Below are positions 22,346 through 35,135 of a stretch of DNA of 64,000 bases, in pieces (the first letter of the stretch is position 1; every line of letters begins with the position of its first letter). The position numbers were made by a program, and so were the translations under genes. The stretch comes from Sorghum bicolor (Eukaryota > Streptophyta > Magnoliopsida > Poales > Poaceae), in NCBI RefSeq assembly GCF_000003195.3, contig NC_012873.2, forward strand, positions 395,894-459,893. Reading direction: 5' to 3'. The notes below the pieces were generated by a model that saw only the letters and a program-made list of their open reading frames with translations, was not told where the DNA came from and ran no database searches.

Positions 22346-25300
22346 ATGGAGACCCGGGACACGACGGCGCCGCTCCCCTACTCGTACACGCCGCTGCCGG
22401 CCGCCGACGCCGCGTCCGCCGAGGTCACCGGCACCGGCCACCGCGGCGGCAGGAGCAGGCGGAGGTCGCTCTGCGCCGCGGCGCTCGTGCTCTCCGCCGC
22501 GCTGCTCCTCGCCGTCGCCGCGCTCACCGGCGTCGGCCGCCGCGTCGACGTCGTCCCCGGCGGCGCGGGGTCGCCGAGGAGCACCAGCAGCATCAGCAGG
22601 GGCCCCGATGCCGGCGTGTCGGAGAAGACGTCCGGCGCGTGGAGCGGCGGCGGCAGGCTGCGGAGTGACGGCGCCGGCGGGAACGCGTTCCCGTGGAGCA
22701 ATGCGATGCTGCAGTGGCAGCGCACGGGATTCCACTTCCAGCCACACATGAACTGGATGAACGATCCCAATGGTACGTACTACGTCTGTGCCCGCATTTT
22801 TATTTTTTCTGTTTTTATTATTCATGTAAGTAAGTAAAGTCCATCACCGCTGCATTTCGCATTGCATCCACCTGAACAAATTTTTTTTTCTACTTCCCTC
22901 CCGATTGATAATGACTCTTGTGAGATTAGATCGATCGATTTTAAACTCCATCAAATTCAAACCATATTCCGTATTACTATGTATGTAAACAAGTCAAAAC
23001 TGCCTCTTGTTGTTATTGGTTCGTCACGCACGCCACGCCCTTCATTTCCTTTGACGTGCTGGTCCAACGAGGCAGTGGGACCCGCATACACGCATGATTA
23101 TTATTTTTTTTTTGCTCATCCACACATACAGATTCTGGATACCCGGACCCTCCGGGATTCCAAATTCCATGCAATGCAACCACCAACCTACCGTTGTTTA
23201 TTGCGCTTTTCTTTCTTGTTTTTTTTTTCTCACTTCATTCTCGTGCGTGCGTGGGCCCTACCTCCTTGCCACGCACACCACGTGTGCTGCTGTGTTGTTT
23301 GGTCCAAGTCGTCGTCGTTGGGTTTGGGCCACCCATTTCGCAACATTATAACGTAGAGTAAAAAATATTTTTCATTCTTCAAAAATGTAAAACTCGATCA
23401 AACCAATGAACACAGAAATGTTAATATAATTTTCTCTACATCGTCAAACTTAAATGGGTTTCAGACAATTTGATCCAACACCCTGTGTCATCCTGTTACA
23501 TACACATCCATCTTCATGTTGGCTTGATAATTAATCATCCTGCTGTTAATTACAACCATCCATCTTCATGCTAGCTTGATTAACCTGATGGCATTTACGT
23601 ACAGGCCCGGTGTACTACAAGGGATGGTATCATCTGTTCTACCAGTACAACCCAGACGGTGCCATCTGGGGCAACAAGATCGCGTGGGGCCACGCCGTCT
23701 CCCGCGACCTGATCCACTGGCGCCACCTCCCGCTAGCCATGGTGCCGGACCAGTGGTACGACACCAACGGCGTCTGGACAGGCTCCGCCACCACGCTCCC
23801 CGACGGCCGCCTCGCCATGCTCTACACCGGCTCCACCAACGCCTCCGTGCAGGTGCAGTGCCTCGCCGTCCCCGCCGACGACGCCGACCCGCTGCTCACC
23901 AACTGGACCAAGTACGAGGGCAACCCGGTCCTGTACCCGCCGCCGGGGATCGGGCCCAAGGACTTCCGTGACCCCACCACGGCGTGGTTCGACCCGTCGG
24001 ACAACACCTGGCGCATCGTCATCGGGTCCAAGGACGACGCCGAGGGCGACCACGCCGGCATCGCCGTCGTCTACCGGACCAAGGACTTCGTCAGCTTCGA
24101 GCTCCTCCCCGGCCTCCTCCACCGCGTCGCGAGGACGGGGATGTGGGAGTGCATCGACTTCTACCCCGTCGCCACCCGCGGCAAGGCGTCCGGGAACGGC
24201 GTCGACATGTCCGACGCCTTCGGCAAGAACGGCGCCATTGTTGGGGACGTCGTGCACGTTATGAAGGCCAGCATGGACGACGACCGCCATGACTACTACG
24301 CGCTCGGGAGGTACGATGCGGCCACCAACGAGTGGACGCCGCTCGACGCCGAGAAGGACGTCGGCATCGGGCTCCGGTATGACTGGGGCAAGTTTTACGC
24401 GTCCAAGACCTTCTATGACCCCGCCAAGCGCCGCCGCGTGCTCTGGGGATGGGTCGGCGAGACCGACTCGGAGCGCGCTGACGTCTCCAAGGGATGGGCA
24501 TCGTTGCAGGTACCTATCCTTGTCTACCAACAACCGTATTATTATTATTACTCATATAGTATTTCTTTTCTTAATAATTATTATATGTTTTGTTCATTTC
24601 TTGTGCACTTTTTCGGCCTGGCCTGGGATCCACACACACACGTACTGCAAAGCGCAGACACGTAGGACTAATAATAATGCAAATTATTTGGATAGGAAAA
24701 TCTTGTGGTGTCTTGCGTTACACCGTGTCGCCATCATGAATCTGGCGCCCATGCTTTGCTGGGCCAACCGTTTCTTGTGTGTCCATCCAAATAATAGCAT
24801 AACATTATAAGACAGTACGTGGGCAACCAACCTACCTGTTGCTGTTGGTACTCCTATATTAGACTAGACTAGTGGTTGATATTCATGTGCTACCCATGTG
24901 CCGTGGTTGCCTTGCAGCACTGGCATTACCCAATTAAGTTAGTTAGTTGTGTTAGGCTGGGATTATTGTTAGGGCTGTCTTGTTTTATATTTTTTTTATA
25001 TACAATAAACAGGGGAAAAGGGCGGCCTTGTCTGCTTGTATATCACCATTGAATTGAATTGAATTGAATTGAATAATGGAGCAGTATAATGCTGCCAACC
25101 TAGCTATGGATGAATCAATGAACGATATACTCCTATGCTCGATCGACAAGAGTACAAGACAAAGTATAAACCCAACACCATATTCTACATTATGCATGCA
25201 TCCGTATATTCTACTGTATAGTCCGGTATACATATACACAATTATACATTGAGTCCAGTTTCATTAATACCAATAATCAAACTAAAACAAGTACTTAGCT

Positions 25301-26096
25301 TAGATATTAATTATTTAACAAGATACTACACATATGGTAATGGATAATAATAATAATTAAGCCGCTAGCTTATGGTTTCATTGATGTGAACGATCGAGTG
25401 CAGGGTATCCCCCGGACGGTGCTGCTGGACACCAAGACGGGCAGCAACCTGCTGCAGTGGCCCGTGGAGGAAGCGGAGACGCTGCGCACCAACTCCACGG
25501 ACCTCAGCGGCATCACCATCGACTACGGCTCGGCGTTCCCGCTCAACCTCCGGCGCGCCACGCAGCTGGACATCGAGGCGGAGTTCCAGCTCGACCGCCG
25601 CGCCGTCATGTCGCTCAACGAGGCCGACGTGGGGTACAACTGCAGCACGAGCGGTGGCGCCGCGGCCCGCGGTGCCCTCGGCCCCTTCGGCCTGCTCGTC
25701 CTCGCCGACAAGCACCTGCGCGAGCAGACGGCCGTCTACTTCTACGTGGCCAAGGGCCTGGACGGCTCCCTCACCACGCACTTCTGCCAGGACGAGTCCC
25801 GGTCCTCCAGCGCCAACGACATCGTCAAGCGCGTCGTCGGCAGCTCCGTCCCCGTGCTGGACGACGAGACCACGCTCTCGCTCCGCGTGCTCGTCGACCA
25901 CTCCATCGTCGAGAGCTTCGCGCAGGGCGGAAGGTCGACGGCAACCTCGCGCGTCTACCCCACCGAGGCCATCTACGCCAACGCCGGCGTGTTCCTCTTC
26001 AACAACGCCACCGCCGCGCGCGTCACCGCCAAGAAGCTCGTCGTCCACGAGATGGACTCATCCTACAACCACGACTACATGGTCACGGACATCTGA
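22346..26096 (+). CDS. VIN1: Vacuolar (soluble acid) invertase, beta-fructofuranosidase, GH32
   Basis: Hydrolyses sucrose to glucose and fructose in the vacuole, controlling sink strength, osmotic pressure and stem sugar. Exons 22346-22772, 23605-24509 and 25404-26096 (phases 1 and 0, all GT-AG) encode 674 residues. The N-terminus is a long Pro/Ala-rich cytosolic segment, a basic stretch and one membrane anchor (about 41-64), the vacuolar-type propeptide architecture. Catalytic motifs: MNWMNDPNG with nucleophile D140, WTGSAT near 200, FRDP (D265) and WECIDFYP with acid/base E324. Vacuolar enzymes normally have Val after Cys and cell-wall enzymes Pro; Ile here fits the vacuolar side. The C-terminal beta-sandwich fills exon 3. 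The 9-nt mini-exon for Asp-Pro-Asn seen in many plant invertase genes is fused into exon 1. The symbol relies on remembered sorghum nomenclature and synteny; fructan-active relatives share the fold. Confidence 0.93.
25048..25074. repeat. (GAATT)5 microsatellite in invertase intron 2
   Basis: Five pentanucleotide units inside the second intron (24510-25403). Confidence 0.85.
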
Positions 26097-27419
26097 TGCT
26101 GCTGCTGATCCGTCGATCGTCCATCCAACCCACCGCTGCATGCACCTAATTTTTTGAACAGCAAAGCATCTTCTTGTACCTATCAATTCATATCCTCGCT
26201 TCCCTCTCCAATTTTGTTATTTCCCTGCCATAATTTTGGGTTTTTTTTCCTTCTTCTTCTTTCTTCTGATTGCTACTATATATGTATCGCTCGAGGCTTA
26301 GCTTCCGGTTGCAATAGTAGCTATCCAGTGGAAGACGCCACGTCGATGCAAGACAAGAGGCTACATATGTAATAGTGTAGCCTGTAGTTGTACATGTATG
26401 ATGGTGTGCCACCACACCAATTGAGTTATAAATATAAATGTTTTTAGCCCCAAATGCCCAGTGCCTCAAGATTACCAACACATGGTAACATGCATTCTGC
26501 TGCATGCTCAAGTTAGTTAACATGTATGGACAGCTGTTTTAGACTGTGGAGAATAATGGTTTCAGACTGGAGAATGATGAATGAAGAGGTAATGCAGAGA
26601 GATTCTGCAAAGACAAATAACCAATGTACTATATATATGCTGGCCGGTTTGATCCAGCACTACTGACAAATACTGATCTGACCTGAACATGCCATGATGT
26701 TGTGTGCTGGCTCCATCTTGTCTTGACACTTGTTTGATTGATGCCGTTGAACGAAAAAAAGTACAGGAGCCCTCTTGGCAGGCTGCCATCCTCATCATTA
26801 TTACAAGAAAACAGCCCTTCAAGGACCCCAATCCAACCTGAACCTAGGCATAGGCACATGCCAGCGAACACGGAACTACACACACAATCCGCCATCTGTC
26901 AATCATGTTCCATAATACTGTACAATCCGTCAGGTTGCTCAGCTTCCTATACATAAAAGAACTAGAATTCTGATTTTCCAGTCATGGACACTGTAGGCAA
27001 TTCCAAACTCAGTTGCTATTTTTATCTTTCAATCTTCAGAGTAATTGGTTCATGCATTTGAGTTTTGACAGCCAGCCTGCTCACCTAACTCTGAATCCTA
27101 ACTCTTTATTTGGCAGATCTGGGAGAAGTAGCTAGAAATTCACAAAATGAAATTGCTAGCAGAAACTGAATAGCATACAGCCAGAGATAACCTCAGTGGC
27201 TCAGTGATAAAGTGATGAAACTGTACTCTGAGAGTATAATAATAATGTAATTTTTTAGCAGACAATAATAATGCAATTAGAAGGGATCAGTTGCATCAGG
27301 TGAATGGCATGTACAATTCGGTTGGTGCCACCAGCAGGCTGCAGTGTGCAGGCCCAGCCATTGGGCCTCACCAGGCCACGATTCAACTCCCGCAGGCCCA
27401 CCTCGGCGACAACCCAATC
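26097..27419. other. Invertase 3' region and spacer
   Basis: The invertase 3' UTR probably ends near 26430-26450, where A/T-rich sequence with 'ataaatataaatg' occurs. The remainder to about 27420 has no gene: short frames on both strands lack domains. A GC-rich transition near 27330 marks the start of the next gene's leader. Confidence 0.5.
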
Positions 27420-27660
27420 CACGTCGTCTCTGTCGCTGGTTCGCCCGCCACCTCCTCTGTTCTCGTTCTCTCGCAACGGTGAACGGACCAAGGCCAAACC
27501 CTAGCGACTGCGAGCGAGCTTCCGGCGGGCGACAACCGAGGCGTGTTTCTAAGTCAACTCGATTCGATTCGCCAGCCACCACGCAGCAGCCATCAAGGAG
27601 GAAGGGAGTCTTGGAGAGCCGGATTTCAGGTTGTTGTTGTTGCTCGCCTCCCCCTCCCTA
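27420..27660 (+). other. Probable non-coding first exon of the PTAR1-like gene
   Basis: A GC-rich, CpG-containing block with the 'aaaccctagcgac' type words common at grass transcription starts, lying about 800 bp before the first coding exon. The intervening AT-rich stretch looks like a 5'-UTR intron ending at the AG before 28381. Exact ends are not determined; several donor candidates exist near 27630-27670. Confidence 0.4.
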
Positions 27661-28443
27661 GACCCTAGGTCCCTAGCTAATGAAATTCCTCATTCAGAGT
27701 CTCTCTACTACCTCAGTTGAAAAATTATACTTGACGTATCCCTTAATCATCAAAATCTTCAGTTATATTTATTTGTTTATTTATGCCACATGTTGCACTA
27801 CAGTTAATTACAAATTGAAGTGGACAACAAGACATTGCCATGTCTTACTATTCTCCTGCTCCTATACTCCTGTGATACTCCAACCCAGTCATCTTCCTCT
27901 ACAATGAGAAACAATACTAGCACTAGAGTCAGAAACACTAGCAACTGGCCAAAAACGTACCAATTGACCAAATGGAAACAATAGGGGTGCCTTGCTGCTT
28001 AAAGAGCGTACCCTATGTTTTCATGGGTCCATGCCAACTGAAAGGCCATAATTATCCACAAAGAATGAATGATAACACAGTTACCTCTTTTTCGAGAACC
28101 TTTTAGAAATTCTATCCATATGTGTTCGAATCGCCAATTCATGTTAGATATACTAAATCCAGTAGCGGTCAACTGAAATTGAGAGAATGAGCTAAATGAT
28201 TTTTACTTTAGGTTCAAATGTTCTTTTGTGTCGCTTCTTGCTTCATGTTTTTATCTAGTTTGTTATACAGCTATTAAGCCCGAGATGTTGTTTGTAGGTA
28301 TATGATCTGGCGCGATTGGTAGTTTTTTTAACCTAATTGTTGCTCCTACTTGTACTGATACGCCGCCTCCGCCGCTGTAGATTTGATTCTCATGTGTGCG
28401 AGTTAAGAGGAGCGAGCGCATTCGCAAGGAAAATCAGAGACCA

Positions 28444-31259
28444 ATGAAATTACAACAGCAAGAATCAGCAGGGGAGCAACAACAAGGGGGAGAGGTACAG
28501 CTCCCCGAAAATCTCCTCCGACACTTTGAGCAAATCCTCCACGATGACCCCCTCATGTACGCCTCTTTTTTTCTCATCCATTTCGTATTCCAGTTCAAGT
28601 TCCCAAACCAGAGTTTGTTAATTTCTTTCCCAGCCCATAAAAATATATTATATTCACAGCGATGAGGTGGGGTTCTTGCACCCGACACAATTCTGCTCAC
28701 TAGATTGCGCCCAAGATGGTGACTCCGCTTCGCAACCTACAGAGTTCCATCGCACAAGATACTTCTGGTGCAGAGACCACAAGCTTGCCATCTCTGCCGA
28801 GATCCTCCCCAAGCTTTACCACGCTGCTCGGGATGCCTACCACAATGCAAGGGATGCCCCACTATCACCCACTCATCTTATGAGGCACACCAAGGCACTA
28901 CTCATACTTTGCCCTGACCTACTCACCGCATGGAACTCAAGGTATGCGATGCTTGCAGCCTGTCACTCAATGTGTGCCTGGTTTTCATCTCTCACCTTTC
29001 ATTCAATTGAGTACTACAAGATCCATGCACCCGAGGGAAGGAATTTGGATTCCACATGCTTTTCTTGCGGTCCTGCAGGAAGATGGTGCTATCAGCAGAG
29101 TATGATTTCACAAAGCTCAAGGATGAGCTGCAATTGTGTGCCTTGATCCTTTCCTACTCACCAAAGAACGAGAGCACATGGAGCCATAGGTATACCCCAT
29201 CTTGCACTTGTGAAGCCAGCTTTCTTGTTGACCTCTTTCTTTCAGACAATTCCTATCTATTTAGAACTGAATTTTATATAATAAAAAGCAAAACTGCATA
29301 GAGTTTAAAATAACTGTCTGCCACAGGAGATGGGTGATAAAACAAGTTGCCGAGCAACGTCAAGATATGTTGGAGCTTATAGGGAATGAATCCATGTTAG
29401 TCAAAGAGATAGCAGAGGTTATAAACTTATAACTCATGAATACTTGCTTATTTGAGCTGCTAACAGCGTCAATTTGACTGAGCTCACCATGTCATGAGTT
29501 ATAGTATTACATGTTGTCTCCTATGTAGCTGGCAATTAAACTCTTCTTCACAAGTATAGGTACTGAAAGTACGCATAAAGATAATTCTATGTGTTTTTTA
29601 CAGAAATCAAAAATGAACTACCGTGCATGGAGGCATCGATGCTGGCTTATTCCTTACATGACAAGGAAACAGGTGAGGATAAACGATTCGGACTCTTTGA
29701 AAATTCCTTCTCTGTGATTTTTAATCTTGTAACTTGACTTCCTAGCTACAGAATATCTGCTTGTCAGTTACCAAATTCTGTTTTCTCAAGGTGCTGGATG
29801 AACTGAAGGAGTCAACAAGATGGAGTGAGCTACATGTTGCTGACAACTGCTGCTTCCACTATCGAAGAGTTAGTAGATTCCCTATGGTTGTAATTAGTAC
29901 TATATAATACTTGAAGCAAAGAATTATTTATTACTTGACAATTTTCATACTGAGCAGTATCATCTTTTAAGAGCCGCACAATATATTTTTTTGAAGTAGC
30001 AGGAGGGGTTACCCCTACTGAAAAATTTTATTAAACAAAGGAAAAGTCTTATAGAAGTACTCAGGAAAAAAAGAAGGAAATGAAATAATAATAATAATAA
30101 TAATAATAAGGAAGAGAAGGGCAATATGTTTGCAAACCAATTTGCAGAGCTTTTGAATTCACAACGTGCTTTAGACTTTATGTTGATTTTGGACTTCGAT
30201 TTTGTTGAAATTCCTAAGGACAGTATAGCACACATATCTTGTTTGCTAACCAATCTGATTGACAGCACGTGTACTTACCTGCCTTGTTGCATCCTTGCAG
30301 TCCCTGCTGCTTGCACTACTAGGCAACCTCCTTCGGAATGGAGAAGATTCCCTTAGTTGGGAGTCAGAAATTTGCCTGCTATGGAAGGTATGGTGTATTT
30401 ATTTAAAAGCTAATTACTTATTGCCTAGAGATTTGTAATCACTTCAGGCATCATATCCTCTCTTTCCATTATGGATGTGACAGCAGATAACAAAGGATCC
30501 ATGTTCATCTCATTTGTGTTTTACAACATTGCTTTTCTTTAGGCAATGGTTAATTGATACCAGCCCATCTTGGTGCTGCAAAATTGATTGTATATGACCT
30601 GACAGGAGGAGCTTAGGTGGGATGAGATGCTGATCAGACGCTACCAGGGGAGAGAGGTTTGAAAAATTAGCCTGCTGTTGTTCTTCCACTTGTAGTTCTT
30701 GTTGGTCAAATGTGTGTTTATTTATACTAGCTGTGGTAATGTATTGCTGCAGTCGTTATGGAACCACCGTCGGTTCCTTTCACACTGGTGGATACAGCAC
30801 TTGCTCACTATTGAAGAAAACTGGCCCTCAACGACATCCCAGATGGATATGTTTGTCATACAGGAGATACAACTGCTGTCTGAGTGCCTGCATGACCCTG
30901 TGGATGAGTTTGGGGAGTCATGTGTCCAAGCAGAGCTTTCAGCGCTCTACATTCTGTGGATAACAAAGGCAATCAGCAGCTGGTTTTACCCAGCTTGCTT
31001 GCTTAGTATTGTGCATTTGCTAGCATAGATTATTGTCCTCTCAGGGGTTTAGTTTTAACAGGGAAATTGATGTGTGTTTTGTTGGATGCAGCAAGTCCCA
31101 GCTGTGAAAGGAAAGCTGGAAGAGAGGCTGCATTCTGTTTCCCTGGGGAAGCTGAAGGACGTGCTGGCAGGAGCCTGCAGGCCAGAGAAGAGGAGGTTTT
31201 GGATGAATTTGCTCGGCCTGGCTGATCAATCCAGTGATATACATGGTCTTTCTTGTTGA
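28444..31259 (+). CDS. Protein prenyltransferase alpha-subunit repeat protein, PTAR1-like
   Basis: Ten coding exons: 28444-28556, 28660-28941, 29079-29189, 29327-29417, 29604-29672, 29791-29868, 30301-30387, 30606-30656, 30753-30968, 31092-31259. All phases agree and the product is 421 residues. PPTA tetratricopeptide-like repeats appear as Trp-x-x-Arg words: LTAWNSRK, STWSHRRWVI, YRAWRHRCWLI and SLWNHRRFLSHW. These repeats form the helical solenoid of farnesyl-, geranylgeranyl- and Rab-geranylgeranyl-transferase alpha subunits. This protein matches the divergent PTAR1 group, N-terminus ending in IDEVGFLHP. PTAR1 in animals acts in a Rab prenyltransferase that modifies Ykt6; a similar role in plants is inference. 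Intron 9 begins with GC, not GT. The start is the first in-frame ATG; an upstream coding exon is not excluded. Confidence 0.88.
30084..30109. repeat. (AAT)n microsatellite in PTAR1-like intron 6
   Basis: About eight AAT units in the longest intron of the gene (29869-30300), next to A-rich sequence. Confidence 0.8.
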
Positions 31260-33325
31260 GTTTGATCCTTCAACATACATGACATGGAGGCCAAGTCTTT
31301 ACAGGTCCTGTCTCCTATGTGGCTGTAAACCAGACTGAGGATTACTGGTAAGTTGAAAACAAAATACGGTACATCGAAAGAGGATGTTTGTTGTTTACCC
31401 CTCATTTGACTTTCACATTGGAAGAATTCTCAAATTGTAGCGAATGCAAAGCTGGCAGCATTTATGTCCCTGCATCCTCAAACCCCAATCTTGAGGAAAA
31501 GCTGAGTTGCTAGTAATGCTTTATAGATGATACACACCCACTTGGATCTAATAAGGCCCTGATGTAGGGTGTGTGTATGTATTTATGTAACAGCTAGAGA
31601 GTACAGTATAACCCAAACCCAACTCAATGACCACTAGCTATGGTCCACCTTGTCAACTAGAAGAAACTATCTTCTTCTAGGACCAACAACTCATATGAAT
31701 CAATTAAACCTGTTTTATCTTACGCCTTTAAATCAGAAGTTATGTTAACCACTGCATAGTGAGATGTGTAAATCTACAACCTAAACCCTTCATCTCTTCC
31801 GAATGCTGTTTGTTGATGGTACTAAAGGTGATTCCTACTTACAAATACGTACCATCAGTTCAAATCTGCTGGTGTAAACTGGTTGGAACAGTTGATATAT
31901 GCCCTTTTTGTAGTAGCGTACTTTGCTAATTTGATTATTCTGTGTTTATCACATAAGATATATTACTTAGGGCACATAGACGTACGAAGCTGAAATACAA
32001 AAGCTCTCGTCCATTGTGGATGCAATATATGGTTAGGACATTATTAGTAGAGGACAAAGCAAATAAGTTTTTCAAAGGAGCTATTCCAAAACTCAGGAAT
32101 GCTACTTGGGGTAACCTGTGAGTCGTGACTGTAAAGCTTTTCTATGATCCCAACATAGCGAAAAAAGAACTTTTGAATGTTTCTCCTTTGCCAAAGATAG
32201 TATGAAATCTCACAACTTATCGCTAATTAATCTTCCGAAAAATTACATTTCATTCACATCCTGAAGTAACGTAATATGCACTCATTGTAGTTATGCAAAA
32301 TACAAGTGAAGAATTAAAGCATACTATGGTCCACAGATGAATTAGCAAGATCCTTCGCAAAAAAAAAAAAAGTATTAGCAAGATAAACCAGAGTTGATCG
32401 ATTAATTTGGCGAGAGGAGAACCAGCTCTTCTCTGGGTGGGAGGGTACCACGATTTAGATGTGTTTGTTTTGGTTGGTAATCATATGCGTGTTCATTTGG
32501 AAAAGATATCCATATGCATATATGGTTTACTATGCGTGTTCGTTAGTCTGCTGCGTCTGTATTGTGATTCTGAAAAAAAGAAAAAAAAATGTTTGCCATC
32601 CCGACGATAAGAGCTAAAGTGCGGAGGGGATGCATGGGGGGATTCCGACCGAAAATGACATGGATAGATTGGGCCAGCGGATCCAGCATGTTCTAGTGTT
32701 GAGTCATAATAATAATGCAGATAGTCCTGAATCAACCAGACACCAATCGATCGAATAATGCTGCAGCTGATGATGACAATAATAATAATAATAATGCAGA
32801 TAGTTATTGTCATCACAAAGAATAGAATCTTTATTTTGAACAGTGAGTATTTCCTCGGTTTCTAGTGTTGAGTCATTTCGGTTTTGTTCTAAGTCAAATT
32901 TCTTTTAGTTTTAATCAAATTTCCTTGGTTAAATAATTATATTACAATATTGAATTAGGTTCATGAGATACACCATGTAATATATGTTGACGGCATAATA
33001 GTTTAACATTATGGATATTGATATATTTTGCTATAACAAGTTTGGTTTAGCATAACTAAAACAAGCAAGCACTCGTGTATGTATGGCTTTCAATCCGTCA
33101 TCATTTTTCTAGACGAATCAAGATGATGACGACCGGTGCACTACTACAGTGACAGTAGGTCGTAACAGAATGCAGAGCTTCATATACATCAAATTTAATT
33201 TAATACGTTTTAGAATCAAACTCTGTCATGACTCATGACTGACTAGATGCACACTAGCTATGCATGAACATGCATGGATCGTGAAGGATAGACGATGCAC
33301 ACTGCTGCCTCCTCCGCTGACAAAA
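31260..33325. other. Gene-free spacer
   Basis: Holds the 3' UTR of the PTAR1-like gene (end not fixed), two short A-rich runs (about 32359-32371 and 32574-32589) and an (AAT)n tract near 32777-32796. About 32850-32960 resembles a Stowaway-type MITE fragment but lacks a clear pair of ends. No gene is supported. Confidence 0.5.
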
Positions 33326-33530
33326 TGCCGTCCGCGAACTCGATCGGCGGGCGAGGCAGATGGCGCACTCCGCCGCGGAGTACACCAGGGCAGGCGGCGG
33401 GGGTGTCGCCGGCAGGCAGGCTTCTCGATCCGGGTCAGGGTGGTGACTGCATGCTAGCTGTTGGTGCTCCTGCTCGTGCTCGGCCTGCCCCTGCATGATC
33501 GATGAGGCGCCATCGCCATGGCCACCTTGT
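33326..33530 (-). pseudogene. Truncated ATL-type RING-H2 pseudogene
   Basis: The minus strand at about 33340-33442 reads [11 protein letters not shown] then ECAICLA, the same words that flank the RING start of the intact ATL gene at 37463-38095. Relative to that gene it has lost about 30 bp between the two words (the GTKLAGAAP segment). It carries small insertions that shift the frame after ECAICLA and lacks the remaining RING ligands. The transmembrane region is also deleted: sequence near 33500-33528 already resembles the intact gene's 5' end. It cannot encode a working E3 ligase. It lies 4 kb from the intact gene in the same orientation, so an old tandem or segmental duplicate is likely. 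Confidence 0.72.
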
Positions 33531-33873
33531 TGTTGGACTGTTGATGTTCCTTCCTTTACCTCACTCACGACTCACCGTCGTACCAGCTAGCAGCTGCTTC
33601 TTTGGTGCTTTAGTAGCCGGTGAGGATTATGCTGAGAACGTAATTAAGTTAGGCGCGGGTTGGTTGGCGCACGTCACATCGAATGTTTTGACTGATATAT
33701 ACTATTTATTATATACTAAACTAAAACACAACTAGACAATAATTTAGAAGACAAATCTTTTAAACCTAATGAATCCATGATTGGATACTAATTAGTACCA
33801 AATAAGACCAAAAGCTACAGTATCTATTAGACTTTAACACCCCTAACCAAACATCTCTAGTAAATGTACAACC
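33531..33873. other. Spacer between pseudogene and MITE cluster
   Basis: AT-rich. About 33650-33850 contains words such as 'gaatccatgattggata' that resemble a more diverged MITE interior. No gene. Confidence 0.4.
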
Positions 33874-33875
33874 GA

Positions 33876-34104
33876 AGCCTTGTTTAGTTCCCAAAGTTTT
33901 TCAAGATTCCCCGTCATATCAAATCTTGCGACAGATGCATGAAACATTAAATATAGATAAAAAAACTAATTACACAGTTTACCTGTAATTTGTGAGATGA
34001 ATCTTTTGAGCCTAGTTAGTCTATGATTGGATAATAATTGTCAAATAAAAATAAAAAGTGCTACAGTAGCGAAACTTAAAATTTTTCGTGAACTAAACAA
34101 GGCC
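33876..34104. mobile_element. Tourist-like MITE, family A, copy 5
   Basis: Left end AGCCTTGTTTAGTTC, right end GAACTAAACAAGGCC; reverse orientation relative to copy 1. No clear target duplication. Its right end abuts the next related element directly. Confidence 0.85.
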
Positions 34105-34322
34105 TTAGTTGGTGAAAAACTTTACAAAGTGTTACTATAGCACTTTTGTTTGTATTTAACAATTGTTATCGGACTAATTGGATTTAAAAGATTTGTCTCA
34201 TAAATTACAAACGAACTGTATAATTGATTATTTTTTATCTATATTTAATGTTCTATGCATATGACGCAAGATTACATCTGACAATAAATCTTTAACATTT
34301 TGTAAAATGGTTCAGGAGCTAA
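34105..34322. mobile_element. Diverged family-A MITE relative, copy 6
   Basis: About 218 bp with interior words of family A ('ctatagcacttttgtttg', 'tatctatatttaatgtt') but eroded ends. It lies precisely between copies 5 and 7, so it is either an old copy flanked by later insertions or a remnant of a nested insertion. Confidence 0.65.
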
Positions 34323-34564
34323 GGCCTTGTTTAGTTCAAAAAAATTTGCAAAACAGGTACTGTAGCACTTTCGTTTATTTGTGATAAATATTGTCCAATC
34401 ATAGACTAACTAGGCTCAAAAGATTCATCTCATCAATTCCGACCAAACTATGTAATTAGTTTTTATTTTCGTTTATATTTAATACTCCATGCATACGTCT
34501 AAAGATTCGATGTGACGGGGAATCTGAAAAATTTTGTAAAGTTTTTTTGAAGTAAACAAGGGCC
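34323..34564. mobile_element. Tourist-like MITE, family A, copy 7
   Basis: Left end GGCCTTGTTTAGTTC, right end AGTAAACAAGGGCC, with a TAA duplication at 34320-34322 and 34565-34567. Same orientation as copy 1. Confidence 0.88.
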
Positions 34565-34891
34565 TAAATACAACCTAACAAAGCGAATCGATAGAGATAG
34601 AGATAGAAATAATTCATATACACCATTCGTACAGGTGGTACAACAGAAGAAAGAGACCCATGCATGAGCAAGAGGGACCACCATGACCACCCATCGGTCT
34701 AGTAGCGCCCACGGCATATCTATCCATTCTAGGTAGCTAGGATTTCTTTCTACCTAATCTTGAGATGGATGTAGCTTAGGATGCAAAAATGGGTTTGTCC
34801 GTGAACCCACAAATGGATATTATCATGTGATTGACCCACAAAATTAAGCCTATTTTTAGATTCAAGGACAAACTTGCTTATTGCATCTCTA

Positions 34892-35135
34892 GACCTTGTT
34901 GAGTTCCTAAAAAAATTTTATAAAAAATTTCAGATTTCACATCACATCGAATCTTTCGGCGCATATATAGAATATTAAATATAGATAAAAATAACAACTA
35001 ATTGCACAGTTGTATGTAATTTGCAAGACGAGTCTTTTGAGTCTAGTTAGTCCATGATTAGACAATATTTGTCAAACACAAACGAAAGTGCTACAGTGTC
35101 CATTTTGTAAAAAAAATTTGGAACTAAACAAGACC
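34892..35135. mobile_element. Tourist-like MITE, family A, copy 8
   Basis: Ends GACCTTGTTGAGTTC and GAACTAAACAAGAC, interior in reverse orientation. The target duplication is unclear. Together with copies 5-7 it makes a 1.26-kb cluster. Confidence 0.8.

Noticed and set aside
23733..24533. 266-codon antisense frame over the invertase
   Set aside because: Mirror frame of a GC3-rich exon; the sense strand carries all GH32 motifs.
28381..28443. Start of the PTAR1-like protein upstream of 28444
   Set aside because: The in-frame extension lacks an ATG; the ATG at 28392 is in another frame and hits a stop after four codons.
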